Assembly: GCA_025504975.1 (NCBI GenBank) | Contig: JANUWI010000002.1 | Location: 620,001-684,000 of the forward strand | DNA from: Plenodomus lindquistii | Lineage: Eukaryota > Ascomycota > Dothideomycetes > Pleosporales > Leptosphaeriaceae | Reading direction: 5' to 3' | Length of the DNA: 64,000 nucleotides | Shown: positions 45,758 to 55,746 of the stretch, in pieces | Layout of the letters: every line of letters begins with the position of its first letter | Numbering within the stretch: the stretch's first letter is position 1 | Translations under genes and position numbers: made by a program | Notes under the pieces: generated by a model | What the model saw: only the letters and a program-made list of their open reading frames with translations | Told to the model about the DNA's origin: nothing | The model's database searches: none

Positions 45758-46549
45758 CTACACATCCCTCACCTCCCACTCCCTCCCCACCTCCTCCCAC
45801 GCCTTCGCCACAACCCTGCTCCCCGTCCTGCCCCTCCCTCTCCCTCTCCCACCCTCCCTTCCCCCAAGCACAATCTTAACCTCGATATCCCTCCCCTCTC
45901 CCCGCACATTCCGCATCCTCAACTCCCCCCCAACTTCCCGCCACTCCCCCCTCACCCTCACCCAAACCACCACATCCACGTCCTCACTCCCTCTATCCCT
46001 CCCCGTATCTAAAACCTGTCTCGCAACATCGCAGAACCGCAGATTCCCTGCTACAACGACATGTAGTGTTTCACCGGATGTTGAGCCTCGACTCGGATAT
46101 GCAGATGATGAGCAGCGGATGGAAATACTCAGGCGCGTAAGGTCCGATGGTAAGATCAGGATATCTGAAGATGAGAGCGTGGCGGTGAGGTGCGAGGCTG
46201 TGCGGTGGGGGAGGAGGAGGGAGGTGCGGGTTATGTCTATTGTTGGTTTTGTAGCGTGTGTGGGGTACCCGTGGGGAGTGGAGAAACGTGGGTGAGGAGG
46301 GATGGAGGGGGAGGTCGAGCGGGAGGTATCGTGGTAGTAGGGGTTGGATGGTTGGGTGGTGGAGTCGTAGTTGGTGGTTGGGAAGAGAGGGCGGCGGCGA
46401 CGGTGGGATGGGGAGGGGAAGCGTGGGTGTGGGTTGGAGTGGCGCGGAGGGAAGCTAGGTGTTGGGTAGCCGTGGGGAGAGAATGAAGGGTGTGGGAATG
46501 TGGAGAGGTGGTGGAATGGGTCATTGGGGAAAAGTGAAGGGTTGAACAT
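45758..46549 (-). CDS. Hypothetical low-complexity protein, single exon
   Basis: An uninterrupted 263-codon frame. Residues 1-110 are rich in Pro, His, Ser, Thr and Phe (FPNDPFHHLSTFPHPSF). Residues 115-185 look more like a folded segment (LTATLSSSDILILPSDLTR, HVVVAGNLRFCDVARQVLD). The C-terminus is Arg/Gly/Glu/Val rich (GGREGGRGRGRGRTGSR). No family was recognised. The coding strand switches from C-rich to G-rich halfway, so length alone is weak evidence of selection. It may be a real lineage-specific gene or a chance ORF in skewed DNA. Confidence 0.4.
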   Translation of the reverse strand: MFNPSLFPNDPFHHLSTFPHPSFSPHGYPTPSFPPRHSNPHPRFPSPSHRRRRPLFPTTNYDSTTQPSNPYYHDTSRSTSPSIPPHPRFSTPHGYPTHATKPTIDITRTSLLLPHRTASHLTATLSSSDILILPSDLTRLSISIRCSSSAYPSRGSTSGETLHVVVAGNLRFCDVARQVLDTGRDRGSEDVDVVVWVRVRGEWREVGGELRMRNVRGEGRDIEVKIVLGGREGGRGRGRGRTGSRVVAKAWEEVGREWEVRDV

Positions 46550-47322
46550 TTTTTTCTAAGTCGGGATGGAAGAGCTGAAATCGAGATTGATTGGACTGAG
46601 CGACCCAAAGGTGGAGTATGATGAGGGTGTATGGGGTGTGAGGATGGCTCTGTAATTGTATGTACCAGGTTATCACGTGTGTTTTGCCTCGACGGGAGGG
46701 TACAGCTCGTGCGACAGGCTTCGGAAGAAGATCCTTGTGATTGTTGCGCAAGCACTATGGGAGTCGCAAACTTGATTGTGAATGTTCACGCAGATACCTG
46801 CCCGTTTTGTGTCATAGCTTTGTCTCTCAAGTATGCGGCTCTTGCGTGCTGGATAGGCAGATCAAGAGACGGAGATGGTCTACGTCAAGTCATCTGTCCT
46901 TGCGCATATTATTCTGATACGTGCCAATGCAATCGCAGATTCGATGATATGGAAGCAATGATGGCAAAAGGGGTAGTTGAAAGTAGTCGAACATTTCTTG
47001 GTACATGACATGCTCCTGCAGTGCGACACACAAAGATGTCGCAAACGCTCCCAAGCTCCAAACCCCGGGCATACCTTGAGAGGTCCGAAAAACGCCAAAC
47101 CAGTCTAGTATGTGTTTAAATGGTGTAGATAAATATGCTCAGCGCACAAGCAATACAAGAAGCGGACTAGAAGCGGACACCCGTGAGCTGCTTGTCCATA
47201 GCCGCCTGGGAAATAAGTAGGGTGCACGTATTAGACTCAATCCAATCGTGGTATCGAAGTGACGGGTATATGAGATGGTCGTTTGCCTTCATGCTGGGGT
47301 ATTTCGGTACGCACAAGCCTGC
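46550..47322. other. Intergenic 773 bp
   Basis: Upstream of the low-complexity ORF and 3' of the GDP-mannose transporter (both minus). Plus-strand ORFs here are short and featureless. Confidence 0.4.
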
Positions 47323-48619
47323 TTACGCCTTCAAACTGTCGCGCATGCTCTGGCTGCTTGCGCTGAGAGGGATATTGCTAGTTGGTAGCACGTGCTTTGG
47401 CTTAGCGTTTTGCCGGACCTTGGCCAAGGCATATACAAGACCACTGATGAAACCGACGAAGATGGCAGAGACACTGCCGAACGTGACTGGGGCATCGAAG
47501 AAAACCAATCCACTGAGCGCAATAGGGAGCTTATTCAGAGCACCGACCATGGAGTATGTGGTGGATGAGGTGACACGGACAGCCCAGGCGGAGCTGTAGG
47601 ATATGAAAACAGTTGATAGACCGGAAACGATCATGACAGATACGACGGTTGTGCGCTTATCCGAGGGGAAATTCTTCTCGATGTTGGCGGGTGACCAGTC
47701 TTCAACGAGGATCGAGGCGATGAGCAGGACAGGGATTGTGAGAAGGTTGTTGTAGTACATGGCTAGCAATTGTTAGCAGGGGACTCGTGTGGTGAGTCTG
47801 GCAACGTACTGTCAAAGTCCTTGAAGTTGGTAAGCTTGATGCGCTTCTTCATGCCCAAAACGTAGGTGGCAGTGCACAAGCAGTTGAACATCATCCACAG
47901 GTAGCCGGCGTGCAGCGTTGTGATAGCATCGGTGTTGGCCTCGGCAGCCTGTCCCATGCTGGCCAAAGCGTGTTGGATATCAGCCCAAGCGGCAATGATG
48001 GAGCTCAACACCATCAATCCGAAGGAGAAGAGTGCCATGGGTGTGACTGCACCGCCGAACCAGAGGACCTCTCCGTACGCGATCAGGATGATTGTCAAGT
48101 TCTTGAAGATGGTGTAGACCGGGATGGAGAGGAACTTCAGCGCCCATGTGCTGGTGTAGATCATGCCGATGAGGAGGAGAGAGATGGGGAACCCTGCGCA
48201 TGTTAGTCTTTGCATATTCCCACTCTTCCAGTCCACGTACATTTCCTGGCTTCGTCGCTGTTGAAGTCGCGGTATGTGATGAAGCCGGCGGCCTTGCATA
48301 TCGCGATGGCGGCGACGCAGACAATGGACTATGTCGCTGTCAGTAGGTCATGTGGGAGCTTTGAGTGGCGTGCAAGCCGTACCTGGACGCAGAGCAGGAA
48401 AAAGTTGAGGTTGAAGTCGACGCCAGACAGGACGTATTTGTTCGTTACTGTCATGAGGATGGAAGAGCCACAGTAGGCCAAGATGGCAGCGACCGGGTTC
48501 TCCGTTACTGAGGAGCCTCCGCGGACGCTGGCGGGGCGCGATGGCGGGGAGGCAGCGCGGAACTCCTTGCCCGCAGGCATCTCAATCGTGTAGTCGTCAT
48601 TTTTCTTGTCGTCGGACAT
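47323..48619 (-). CDS. GDP-mannose transporter (Golgi)
   Basis: Four exons (48619-48383, 48328-48241, 48193-47810, 47762-47323) give 382 aa, the size of Vrg4/GmtA proteins. A cytosolic N-terminus is followed by about ten hydrophobic segments. Diagnostic motifs are the nucleotide-sugar signature near ISLLLIGMIYTSTWALKFLS and FKNLTIILIAYGE, and the GDP-mannose-binding GALNKLPIALSG near residue 320. It exchanges cytosolic GDP-mannose for GMP across the Golgi membrane to feed mannosylation of proteins and lipids. Introns are 54, 47 and 47 nt with GTACGN donors. It is divergent from the TXNDC9-like gene with 593 bp between starts. Confidence 0.95.
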
Positions 48620-49212
48620 GGTGGCGGAGCTGTGCGGCGCGGGTGCGCACGGAGGGCTTCAGAGAGTGGGGGGCGGCAGTGAAAGGACAGTCCTCAGATG
48701 TGGACAGATGGGCGACGCAAGAGGCTGGCGATGGTCGAAGGGAAAACAAAAGGACAGCAGGACGAATGCAAGAGGGAACTCAGGAGCGTCGGAACTGAGT
48801 TGCGCAAGGACGCGAATGGGTGGGTCTCAATCGCACTGCACCCCTGGCTTGGGGATGCTCGTCTTACTTCGTACTGGTGTGGTAATTTTACGCTGGCAAA
48901 TGAGGCTAAGCCCCGTTGGGTTGGACGACGAGTGGCCCTTGGTCAGCCCGCGACCCTGCATAGAGTGCTCTATTGAAGCGGCTGGTTGATGACGCTACCA
49001 ACGGTACCGGCTTTGGTTGTTTCACGGCTAGAGCAGTACCTAGAGTAGAATATAGCGAGTGGCTGGCCTGCCTTTCAGCCGAGTCTCAGGTACTCTACAA
49101 GTTTATTCATAGAGGCGCACTATCGCCACGTGACCCTTATCGATCTGCAGGGGTGCCTTCCCCAACACATCCCCTTTCGCACGTCAGCTACCGAGCGCTG
49201 GTAAATTTGACC
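48620..49212. promoter_or_regulatory. Shared promoter region of the GDP-mannose transporter and TXNDC9-like genes
   Basis: Divergent starts lie 593 bp apart. No TATA box was recognised. The plus-strand frame is open upstream to 48973 but encodes unrelated low-quality sequence. Confidence 0.35.
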
Positions 49213-49884
49213 ATGGCTGCTCTGGACCCCAAAGTTGCTTCAATCGTCGATCGCGCCGCCAGGGAAGATGATTCTGACGAAGATGCCCTGATTGCTTCTC
49301 TAGAGGATGATTCTGAGCTTGATGCATTTCGAGAACGACGAATCCAACAGTTGCACGAAGAATATGGAAGAGCACAGCAACTGAAAGCCAGCGAGCACGG
49401 CAGATACACCGAGATCAAAGATGAGAAGGCCCTGATGGACATTACGACCAGCACGAAGCTGTGCGTGGTACATTTCTTCAAGCCTGACTTCAATCGCTGT
49501 AGAATCATGGACACTCACCTGGAGGTCAGTCGCCTCACCAGTGTCAAACTGCACGTCTCTGATCATCCATAGTCGCTAGCGCTGTCACATTATGAGGCCA
49601 GAATAATGAAGATCAATGTGGACAATTGTCCCTTCCTTGTCACTCGCCTGGGTGTCCAGGTACTACCTTGTGTCATTGCCTTTATCGACGGTGTTGGAGC
49701 CGACCGCATCATTGGGTTTGAGGGACTTGGTCGTACCCCGGAAAACTTTACGACGCGCGACCTTGAGGCTAGATTGATCCGGGCGAACGTTCTGGCAAGA
49801 AACAAGGTCACGGAAGAGGATGACAGGCGAAGGTTGCAAAAGAAGAGCGCAAAGCAAGACGAAGAAGACGAAGATTGGGATTGA
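49213..49884 (+). CDS. Phosducin-like thioredoxin-fold protein (TXNDC9/Plp1 family)
   Basis: Two exons (49213-49524, 49573-49884) give 207 aa. An acidic N-terminal helix (EDDSDEDALIASLEDDSELDAFRERR) precedes a thioredoxin fold (LCVVHFFKPDFNRCRIMDTHL ... KINVDNCPFLVTRLGVQVLPCVIAFIDG) that keeps the cis-Pro (VLPC) but lacks a CxxC pair. The tail is acidic (DEEDEDWD). TXNDC9/Plp1 proteins bind the CCT chaperonin and modulate tubulin and actin folding. The start is set at 49213 because the family begins there, although the frame is open for 80 codons upstream. The donor is GTCAGT, slightly off consensus. Confidence 0.9.
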
Positions 49885-50416
49885 TAGCCTAGCATTGGCA
49901 TGCATGCATTCCAGCATTTTGCATAAGGGCAATCAGCGTGTGCAGGCTCAGAATGGTTGACGTGATGGCCTGCGATAGGCCTCTGGTAATTCAGCTTCGG
50001 CAATCTGAATCTGAAGCAGTCCAAGTGCTTCATCCTATCGTACTAAGAGGAATAGATGCTGCATCCGCCCAGCACACGTCTGAGGACCAGAGTGGTGGAC
50101 GAGCAAAACATCGGCGAGAAAATAATTATCTAAACAATGACTTGAAGCAAATTCAAGCTAGACATGGCCGTTTCAGTGGGCCTCATATATTGAACTTGCA
50201 AACATCACATTCAAGGCTGCAGCTGTGCCTGAGGTGGTCGCAATACACTGACCAATGTGCGCCTCGATTTTCGTTCTGACAAATTGCGTCATCGCCTCTC
50301 GGGTTTGCCCAATTCAAATACTTTTGCTGCCGCCCAACACCACCTCCGAAGCGTGCGCAACGACGTATTGACACTTAACTCCGTATCCACACATAAAAAA
50401 CACAACACCTTACAAA
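49885..50416. other. Intergenic 532 bp
   Basis: Lies between two plus-strand genes. The last 60 bp are A/C-rich leader for the dioxygenase gene. No other feature. Confidence 0.4.
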
Positions 50417-51068
50417 ATGAAGGCCTATTGGTTCGACAACTTGCCCGTAAGCGTCCTCCGCACCCCGCCTAGGACGCCAAACACACGACTTACCATTATT
50501 ACTCTAGGGTGACCAACGCGAGCCCCACAACTCTGGCCGCAATGTCGACCCAGACTACTTGGAGAAGCTCGGTGTCATCTACCATCATGTTCCTGAAGTC
50601 GCAGGTGTCGATGCGATCGCCACATCTCGCAACTACAAGAACCGAGACGAGATTACCGTCTCACCCGAGAAAATGGGTGACATCTACGAAGAAAAAGTGA
50701 AGAGCTTTTTCCACGAGCATTTGCACGAAGACGAGGAGATCCGGTACATTCTCGATGGCGGGGGTTACTTTGATGTGAGGAGTGAGGGTGATGATTGGGT
50801 AAGAATCTGGTTGGAGAAGGGTGACTTGATCATTCTACCGAGTGGAATCTACCATCGCTTCACCACGGATGAGCAGAACGTGAGTCTTGAATCATTTTAG
50901 AGTCCCTTGTGGATCTTTTCATGCTGATATTCTTTTCCTTAGTACACAAAGGCTATGCGGTTGTTCAAGGACGAGCCCAAGTGGACACCGTTGAACAGGG
51001 GCAACGAGACAGACGAAAACCAATACAGAAAGGAGTATCTGAAGGCTAGACAAGGTCTTGCCGTTTAG
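50417..51068 (+). CDS. ADI1: Acireductone dioxygenase
   Basis: Three exons (50417-50446, 50508-50879, 50943-51068) give 175 aa. The start MKAYWFDNLPGDQREPHNSG is typical. The cupin metal site is visible in FFHEHLHEDEEIRYILDGGG (His, His, Glu) with the distal His in SGIYHRFTTDEQN. The enzyme oxidises acireductone with Fe2+ to the keto acid precursor of methionine plus formate (with Ni2+ a different, non-productive split), in the methionine salvage pathway of the cytosol. All ligands are intact and the length is normal. Confidence 0.95.
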
Positions 51069-51727
51069 TAACAGAAGATATGGTATCGTCGAATGACAGC
51101 TTATAGTTTCTGCTGAACACACATAGCTCCGATGTTGGTCGGTCCTCGTTCCCCTTCATCGTTTTTACTGACTTGCGTTGGCATTTACCCTGACTCTGCT
51201 CACATGATCCCTATCGTTCGTGCGAGTTTGTCGCGACGAAGATCAACAAGAAATTTGAAGAGAACAATGTAACAATGAGCTGCAGATACACCGTATTTCT
51301 CGTTTTCTTGCTAGGCCTCTTTCACCCATGGTCTGCTATTTTGTGCGATTCTTTGGCACAGCTTTCACAAAGCCATTATCTCGATACTTCGATGCACTCG
51401 CTAGCGTGTTCAACCCACATGTCTCACGCCCATGATTGCTTGTTACTTCGTTCGTCCATGACCGTCTACTTCTTTCCCTCTCCACAACGTGCCAGTCTCA
51501 GATTCCCTCTTGCAGACCTCTTCTTGCTCATAGAGTACATTCCCGCACTACTACTGAAGTGCCATACAAATTCAGAGCTGCATTCACCTACGCGCATACC
51601 ACCACTGAATCCTCTATTATATTGCTTATGACCACCGAAAAGTATACTCTCAATTAGCCAAGTACTGTAAGCTTCCGTCTTACTCACTTTGCCTTCAACC
51701 CACTAATTTGAGAAGCGAACCCCCGCA
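51069..51727. other. Intergenic 659 bp
   Basis: Nothing recognised beyond a 118-codon plus-strand ORF (51275-51631). Its first part is hydrophobic (TVFLVFLLGLFHPWSAILC) and could mimic a signal peptide, but it has no other support. Confidence 0.35.
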
Positions 51728-53899
51728 ATGGCATTTGAAAAAGAGTTCGCAGCCGCTGTCCTTCAGCGTGCTCGAGACTTCAAGAAAACGAGTCAGGGTT
51801 TTCAGCTGTCAGGTTTGAGGAATGCAGATCTTTTCGAAGACACACATCTAGTCCAAGACATGCGTCCCGAGCCCCGTAGAAGGGCGCCCCAGAAGTCTTC
51901 AGTGTCCATGTTGGGGAACCTGATGGCAGATGCGCAAAAGGGTCATGAAAACTTCATATCGCCCGGGCAATTGGAGGAGAACCGGCGCAAGAAGGAGGAG
52001 TATGAGCGATCCAGACAACATGCGAGACATACCCCAGGGCTTCCCAGCTTGCAAGATCTACAGCGCCTTCAGAATGCGATTCGGGATGGCAAGGCGTTCA
52101 TGGGCGACTCGTACCGTCCCGATTATCGTAATACACATAGCGACCCATTTACTGCTACTCACACACGTCGCTCGAGACATCCCTACCCGGATACACCTCC
52201 ACCCCACATCCCTACAGCACACCACCTTGAGATGTTCCTTCCTAGCAAGAGCAAGCGTACCAGCTGCCAAGTCTCACTATGCACACATGAGCACTACGCC
52301 ATTGACTGGGAATCATCGGATCCCGACAACGAGAAGGGATCATGGATCGCCCGCCTCCGTCATTACTGGGACGACTCATCATCTCAAGAAGACCACAAGA
52401 AGTGCCAACGCACCAACGACATTTCGCGATGCAAAATACTAGTCGAGCGCATCATCGCCTCGTTCATGAGAAAACAGGCAGAAGATAAACATAACCTCTC
52501 GGATAGGAATGAGCGAATTGGTTTGAAGACCCGGTCACCACCATCGTTTGAAAAGGTTCTTCGAGAAGTGCGCATTATGTATTCCCATCTTTTCCGCGGC
52601 AGGTACGAAGACGTTGTTGAGAAGAAAGAGGAGGCGCTGCGCAAGGAACAGGATCGCGCTACTCATCTTGACAATCTGGCTGAGGAGACGCATAAACAAG
52701 CTCAGAGGGAGCGTCGGCGCAAAGGGGTTTCTAAAGAACCTAATGTTGGTGACCGAAAGGCGGATGTTCTTTCGATCTCGAAGCCGACTAAGAAGCGCAA
52801 TCGAGCTGAGGACGACGAGGATTATCTTGCTCACCAAGAGGTACCTCAAAAGAAGCGGAAGACTTCTACACCACTCGGCAATCACTTCGAGCCTACTAAC
52901 ATGGAAGAGCGCAAACAACGTGCTGCTGCGTTGGCGAAGAAACTCACTGCAGAAAGTGCTACCAAGGCACAGGGACTGAGTGAACCTCGAGAAAAGGCTG
53001 AGTCCTCTTGGCAGCTGAAGACGATGCCAGGAGACTTGGAAGAAGACCTAGATGAAGAAACACCCGTGACAATAAAGGAGACCGTATCAGAAGCTCCAGG
53101 ACCCAAGACTGAACCAAAGAATATACATGTTTCCGCTCCTGTCATCGAAGACAGCGACGAGGAGACAGACTACGTGCTCCCATATATCTCGACCAAACTC
53201 CCAGAGACGCAAATCCACGGTGAGTTTGAAAAGGAGGCCGAGGCGATCGTCGAAGACGTCGTGCATCACCAAGAAGAACTCGCCAAGCAGCGAGAAGAGC
53301 AGATCGCTACGACGGGCGAGAAGGTCGCTGTGTTTGGGATGAGTGAGGATGGTGAGATGTCTGATACGAATTTGACGGAGTCGCACGATGAAACGATATC
53401 TTCTGTCGCGCAATCTGGCGTTGAAAATACCGCTTCTCCAGCATCTTCATGCACGTCTTCATCTGCGTCAAAGCGTAGGTATTCTTTGACAACGGAGGAT
53501 GAGGAGGACGATGATTCGCGATCGAGTTCAACTTCTCCCCGACCACTGAAGAAATTAAAGACAAAGACCGTCATTTTCTCGCCAGACACTATCTCACCCG
53601 CTGTGCGTAAGCGGAGTATGTCACCGCCGTATATCAGAGATACTAACGAGGAGACAGCGGGACAAAATGATGGAGTGACCAGCGATGAGGGCAACGAAAA
53701 GGTAAAGACTGTCAACTTCTCGCCAGACACCATCTCGCCCGTTGTGCGCAAGCGGAGTATGAGTCCGCCGTATGTGCGCAATGAAGAAGCTGACGATATG
53801 AAAGAAGCGGGAGAGAGCGACGACTCGAGTGATGGTATGTTTTCTGGGTTTGAGGATGTTGGTAGTCCAGATCCGTGGGCTGATTTGTTTGAAGAGTAG
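51728..53899 (+). CDS. Unrecognised nuclear-type protein with C-terminal SP repeats
   Basis: A single exon of 723 aa starting MAFEKEFAAAVLQRARDFKK. No named domain was recognised. The N-terminal 180 residues are polar with short helices. Residues about 185-305 are the most folded-looking part (QVSLCTHEHYAIDWESSD, RLRHYWDDSSSQ, KVLREVRIMYSHLFRGRYEDV). Basic clusters that look like nuclear localisation signals follow (TKKRNRAEDD, PQKKRKTSTP). The C-terminus is acidic and carries two near-identical copies of FSPDTISPxVRKRSMSPPYxR about 40 residues apart, each with several Ser-Pro sites. A nuclear, phosphorylated, CDK- or MAPK-regulated protein is inferred. Confidence 0.75.
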   Translation: MAFEKEFAAAVLQRARDFKKTSQGFQLSGLRNADLFEDTHLVQDMRPEPRRRAPQKSSVSMLGNLMADAQKGHENFISPGQLEENRRKKEEYERSRQHARHTPGLPSLQDLQRLQNAIRDGKAFMGDSYRPDYRNTHSDPFTATHTRRSRHPYPDTPPPHIPTAHHLEMFLPSKSKRTSCQVSLCTHEHYAIDWESSDPDNEKGSWIARLRHYWDDSSSQEDHKKCQRTNDISRCKILVERIIASFMRKQAEDKHNLSDRNERIGLKTRSPPSFEKVLREVRIMYSHLFRGRYEDVVEKKEEALRKEQDRATHLDNLAEETHKQAQRERRRKGVSKEPNVGDRKADVLSISKPTKKRNRAEDDEDYLAHQEVPQKKRKTSTPLGNHFEPTNMEERKQRAAALAKKLTAESATKAQGLSEPREKAESSWQLKTMPGDLEEDLDEETPVTIKETVSEAPGPKTEPKNIHVSAPVIEDSDEETDYVLPYISTKLPETQIHGEFEKEAEAIVEDVVHHQEELAKQREEQIATTGEKVAVFGMSEDGEMSDTNLTESHDETISSVAQSGVENTASPASSCTSSSASKRRYSLTTEDEEDDDSRSSSTSPRPLKKLKTKTVIFSPDTISPAVRKRSMSPPYIRDTNEETAGQNDGVTSDEGNEKVKTVNFSPDTISPVVRKRSMSPPYVRNEEADDMKEAGESDDSSDGMFSGFEDVGSPDPWADLFEE
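53570..53778 (+). repeat. Intragenic duplication of an SP-rich motif
   Basis: Two copies of tctcgccagacac(t/c)atctc..gtgcg(t/c)aagcggagtatg start near 53577 and 53718, about 141 nt apart (47 codons), in frame. Confidence 0.75.
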
Positions 53900-54423
53900 T
53901 TAGTGCTTCTGGGATGAGCAGACTATTGGGGTTTTTTCCAATGCTGCGAGGATGATGTCGAGGATGTTGTTTTTGGATTTGAGTAATATATAGCAAGTAT
54001 GTTCTATACCATAGCGCGTCATGTCGTGTCTTTAAAAGGCCTGTAATGCACCCACCTGTCATGCTTCACGATTCTCTTTCTTTTCACACAAAGCAAAACT
54101 TACCCCAAGCACATGTACTATATGCCTACTTATCCAAACAAATCATCCCTAGAACTATCAGTGATCTGTGCCAAACGTACAACGTCCTTAATCTACGTTA
54201 ATCTACTACGAATCACCAAAGGGTTACCAAAACGCTATCCTCCATTTCTCTCATATTCCTCACATTGACTCCTCTAACCCCCTTACTAAAACCCAGCTCC
54301 ACGACCCGAACTACCACTTCTACTACCTCCACTGCTGCCTCCGCCTCCTCCTCTAGCTCCAGCTCCACCATTAACATCACCGCCTGCACTAGCCCCTCCA
54401 CAACCCCCATCCCCTCTGCTATT

Positions 54424-54437
54424 CCCCCCCCCCCCCC
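54424..54437. repeat. Poly-C run
   Basis: Fourteen consecutive C on the plus strand. Confidence 0.9.
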
Positions 54438-54475
54438 ATCTTACGCAAAACATTCCTAAAAAAAAACCTGCTTTA

Positions 54476-54499
54476 ACACACACACACACACACACACAC
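54476..54499. repeat. (AC)12 microsatellite
   Basis: Perfect AC dinucleotide repeat on the plus strand. Confidence 0.9.
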
Positions 54500-54630
54500 C
54501 CGCACCCCATTATCCTTATCCTGTCTCATCATCACTAATCCCACCCACCCAACGCAGTACTCACCCGTGTACCCATTTTCCCATTCTAGTAAAGCCTAGA
54601 GTACTAACCGGCGCAGCACTCACCGGACGG

Positions 54631-54696
<66 letters not shown>
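54631..54696. repeat. (TAC)22 microsatellite
   Basis: Perfect 66-nt trinucleotide repeat, followed directly by a CCAC/ACCC tract to about 54722. Confidence 0.95.
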
Positions 54697-54701
<5 letters not shown>

Positions 54702-54861
54702 TCCACCCACCCACCCACCCACCTGTCGTAGATGCAAATCTTCCACGCCCGAGAGAACCAAACAAGTTTGGAGAGATATAAAATTGATACGCGAATATGC
54801 AGTGCAAGACGGTTTTTTTTCCCTTGGTTTTTTCTTTGGTTATGTGGGTTTTCGTTGAAAT

Positions 54862-54934
54862 CAAGGCAAGGCAAGGCATGGCATGGCATGGCAGGGATAG
54901 GAAGCGGGTGTGTGTGTGTGTGTGTGTGTGTGTG
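54862..54934. repeat. GGCAA/GGCAT pentamers followed by (GT)13
   Basis: A short pentamer array (ggcaaggcaaggcatggcat) to about 54895, then a perfect GT repeat at 54908-54934. Confidence 0.85.
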
Positions 54935-55746
54935 AGAAGGTGGAGGCGCAGGGTTTGGGGGCGAGGGCGAGGTTGGAGTACCGGTACACCTAGTTGCCGC
55001 AATATGCTGCCCAGATGGACATGTATTTTATACGACTTGGTCTACCTACTCTACTCTAGCGAGTTATTTTTAAACCCGTGTTGCACAACTGTATGATAGT
55101 TGACAAATGATTTTGATTTTGCTTTTGATTTTGATTCTTGAGCAAAACAGGTAACACACACTCTCCACACCCACACCCACCAGCAACCCTCCATCCAACC
55201 CACTCACTCCATTCAGCACCACAAAACCTCAAAACAATCACGCAGACGTTCATTATAATCCTGTCTGCAATTGATGATATAAAAAAAAACGCCCCCCTCT
55301 CCTCAGAGATATTATTCCCATGTGCAGGGAAAGAAAAAAAAACCCCCAATGACGAGGTCTTGACAATAACGCCCCAAAAGGGGGCAATCAATGCTAATAA
55401 TGAAAGCAAGACAGGCAAATGATAGCAATCCCCAATCCCCCCGCCTTTCCTTTATAGTCTCAAAACTCCGCTGCGACCCTAGGACAAGAGAGAACCCTTG
55501 CGAACAGTAATGTGAATATTAACCCCCAAGCCCAACCAGGCCCATCTATCATTGTGCGTTTGTGTATGGCGTGAGCACCGCTTTCTTTGTATCGTCCCAT
55601 TGGTCCCGTTTCTGCAAATATCCAATGCACGCAAGCAATTCTCACGGGCGGATCCAACCTCAGTCCGAACTCTCCTTTCCGCATTGACACGTCCACGTAT
55701 GGCGACATCCCCACGTCTCGGCTTCGTTGCAAAAGTCTCTGAAACT

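Larger units (their letters stand above)
53900..55746. other. Intergenic 1.85 kb rich in simple repeats
   Basis: No gene. It contains the simple-sequence cluster described separately, plus A-rich and C-rich runs near 55280-55390. The minus-strand frame of 202 codons (56068-55460) is a shadow of the transporter. Confidence 0.5.
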
